Positions 5,671 through 7,130 of a stretch of DNA of 7,130 bases are shown piece after piece; the first letter of the stretch is position 1, and each line of letters begins with the position of its first letter. The notes beneath the pieces were generated by a model. That model did not search any database, was not told the origin of the DNA, and saw nothing but the letters and a program-made list of their open reading frames with translations. The position numbers and the translations under genes were made by a program. The stretch comes from Candidatus Omnitrophota bacterium (GTDB lineage: Bacteria; Omnitrophota; Gorgyraeia; JACOVV01): the NCBI GenBank assembly GCA_016177145.1, contig JACOVV010000025.1:1-7130 (forward strand), read 5' to 3'.

Positions 5671-7121
5671 AAATAAATCAGGAATCGCGCCTAGTGGTCG
5701 AGAAGGACGAGATCATTCGTAAGGTACAAACACTGGTCCAGGATTCAAAAATGCGGTTTCTATTTCTCTTTGCTTCGGATGAAAGAAGAGAGAGGGGAAA
5801 TTTTTGCCTCCGATACCTGTTTTCCTATCCCCAGCAGGACCGGTTCCTGACGCTCGAAGTTGACATTTCAGAGAAAGCGCCCAGTTTCCCTTCGGTGACG
5901 CCGCTGTTGCCCCAGGCCGATTGGATGGAGAGAGAAATTCAGGACCTCTACGGACTTGTCCCCCAGGGGCATCCCGACCCGCGCCGGCTCGTCCTCCACG
6001 GAAAAGAGGGGGAATATTCCTTTGACCGGGTCGAAGGAGAAGGGGTTTTTGAAATTCCGGTCGGGCCGGTTCACGCGGGGATCATCGAACCGGGGCATTT
6101 CCGTTTTTCCTCGGCCGGTGAAAGTATTCTCAAACTTGAAATCCGGCATTTTTACACCCACAAGGGGATTGAAAAACTCGGTGAAGGGAAAAGCGCCGAT
6201 CATCTGCTCTGTTTAGCGGAGCGGATCTCAGGAGACAATTCTCTGGCCCACGCGACCGCCTGCGCGCAAGGGTTAGAAGACCTCTGCGGCCTTTCAGCGC
6301 CGCCGCGCGCCCATCTGCTGCGCGTGATTTTTCTCGAGATGGAACGGATCTACAACCATTTGGGAGACATTTCCGGGATGAGTATGGATGTGGCTTTCGG
6401 TTTTGGCGCCGCGCAACTGGCGAGGATCAAAGAACAGATGATGCGGCTCAACGAACGCCTCACCGGCAGCCGCCTGCTCCGTTCGGTGGTCATCGTCGGC
6501 GGCGTCCGGAGAGATATCTCTAAAGATCAGCAGGCCTTTCTTCTCAATGAACTGAAACGAATCAAACAAGATTTTGACAGCGTCATTCAATTTTTGTGGA
6601 GCGTCAGTTCCTTGATGGATCGAATCCAGGGGACCGGCGTCATCACCAAAGAGATCGCCGAGGTTTTAGGGGCGGTTGGCCCGGTCGCGAGGGCTTCAGG
6701 GATTGACCGTGACCTGCGGCGGGAACATTCCTACGCCGCGTATCAGAACCTCTTTTTTATGGTTCCTGTTTTCCCTGAAGGAGACGTGGAGAGCCGGATG
6801 AAGGTGAGAGTGCAGGAAATTTATGAATCTTTTAAACTGATTCAGGAAGCGGTGGAAGCGCTCCCCCAGACTCCTTGTCGTGTTCCCGCGGGAGATCTGC
6901 CCCCCAACCAAAGCGCTCTTGGGTATGTCGAATCGCCGCGCGGTTCCTGTTTCCATTGGATACAGACCGACTCGAAAGGGAAGATCGCGCGGTGGAAAAT
7001 TCAATCTCCCTCTTTTACCAATTGGCGGTTGATCGAATACGCGGTCCTCGGGAACATCGTTCCGGATTTCCCGCTGATCAATAAAAGCATGAATCTTTCT
7101 TACTCGGGAAACGACAGATGA
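5667..7121 (+). CDS. hyfG: HyfG-like large subunit (NuoC-NuoD fusion type) lacking all NiFe-binding cysteines
   Basis: This 484-residue soluble subunit has a NuoC-like N-terminal domain (about 1-120, signature EREIQDLYGLVPQGHPDPRR at 88-107) fused to a NuoD/NiFe large-subunit domain, the arrangement of HyfG/HycE. The second domain shows IPVGPVHAGIIEPGHFRF (130-147), HKGIEKL (165-171), ERISGDNSLAHATA (185-198), RAHLLRVIFLEMERIYNHLG (214-233) and VGGVRRDISKD (277-287). In E. coli HycE the NiFe ligands lie in RVCGICGFAH and DPCYSCTDR; here the same places read RISGDNSLAH and NLSYSGNDR, so the four Cys become Ser188, Asn191, Ser478 and Gly481. The six cysteines present (47, 182, 199, 207, 404, 428) form no CxxC pair. 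The protein ends at the Arg matching HycE's processing site. This is the pattern of Ehr (energy-converting hydrogenase related) complexes, not of a working hydrogenase. The redox substrate is unknown. The stop overlaps the next start (ATGA). Confidence 0.92.
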   Translation: MKINQESRLVVEKDEIIRKVQTLVQDSKMRFLFLFASDERRERGNFCLRYLFSYPQQDRFLTLEVDISEKAPSFPSVTPLLPQADWMEREIQDLYGLVPQGHPDPRRLVLHGKEGEYSFDRVEGEGVFEIPVGPVHAGIIEPGHFRFSSAGESILKLEIRHFYTHKGIEKLGEGKSADHLLCLAERISGDNSLAHATACAQGLEDLCGLSAPPRAHLLRVIFLEMERIYNHLGDISGMSMDVAFGFGAAQLARIKEQMMRLNERLTGSRLLRSVVIVGGVRRDISKDQQAFLLNELKRIKQDFDSVIQFLWSVSSLMDRIQGTGVITKEIAEVLGAVGPVARASGIDRDLRREHSYAAYQNLFFMVPVFPEGDVESRMKVRVQEIYESFKLIQEAVEALPQTPCRVPAGDLPPNQSALGYVESPRGSCFHWIQTDSKGKIARWKIQSPSFTNWRLIEYAVLGNIVPDFPLINKSMNLSYSGNDR

Positions 7122-7130
7122 GTAGATTAC
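7118..7130 (+). CDS. Start of the next operon gene, cut by the window end
   Basis: An ATG at 7118 overlaps the hyfG TGA in the same ATGA manner as two earlier junctions; only M-S-R-L is visible. A modest GGGA lies 8 bases upstream (7106-7109). From known hyf and Ehr gene orders the product is expected to be an iron-sulfur subunit, either the small subunit (HyfI/NuoB-like) or a ferredoxin-type HyfH/NuoI-like protein. That identity is inference from context only. Confidence 0.6.

Noticed and set aside
618..7121. A functional H2-evolving hydrogenase-4 or formate hydrogenlyase
   Set aside because: The overall gene set suggests it, but the large subunit lacks all four NiFe-binding cysteines and the C-terminal maturation peptide.
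618..7121. Genuine complex I (nuo) operon
   Set aside because: HyfE, the HyfB-type C-terminal extension and the C-D fused large subunit with HyfG-type motifs fit group 4 hydrogenase-related complexes better; nuoA, nuoJ and the separate nuoL-M-N order are missing.

Overview
The window is a compact, single-strand bacterial gene cluster of moderate GC content. All genes read rightward. It holds the 3' part of a flavoprotein gene, a 107-base spacer with a good sigma-70-type promoter, and five complete genes of a membrane complex related to hydrogenase-4 (Hyf) and respiratory complex I. The next gene begins 13 bases before the window ends. Shine-Dalgarno sites, ATG/GTG starts and the -35/-10 hexamers all fit a bacterium. 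I see nothing that fixes the phylum; an anaerobe or facultative anaerobe is a reasonable inference from this type of complex.

Layout: 1-510 is the C-terminal part of a BaiN/HI0933-family FAD-dependent oxidoreductase. 511-617 is a spacer with a promoter and a leader that may fold. 618-2645 is hyfB-like, 2642-3547 hyfC-like, 3544-4203 hyfE-like, 4207-5670 hyfF-like and 5667-7121 hyfG-like. A new start codon at 7118 overlaps the hyfG stop. Four of the five junctions are 4-base start/stop overlaps and the fifth is a 3-base gap, so the genes are almost certainly one translationally coupled operon.

How the parts work together: HyfB and HyfF are antiporter-like, proton-translocating membrane subunits. 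HyfC (NuoH-like) anchors the peripheral arm, HyfE (NuoK-like) joins the membrane chain, and HyfG (a NuoC-NuoD fusion type) is the large catalytic-type subunit of the peripheral arm. HyfD, present in the E. coli hyf operon between C and E, is absent here.

The key observation is that HyfG has lost all four cysteines that hold the NiFe centre in true hydrogenases. The first CxxC reads S-G-D-N (residues 188-191) and the last reads S-Y-S-G (478-481). The protein also ends at the residue where a hydrogenase large subunit ends after its C-terminal peptide is removed. This complex is therefore very unlikely to make or use H2. It matches the class known as Ehr (energy-converting hydrogenase related) complexes, whose redox reaction is unresolved. 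The ion-translocating machinery still looks largely intact, so the likely picture is an ion pump coupled to an unknown redox partner.
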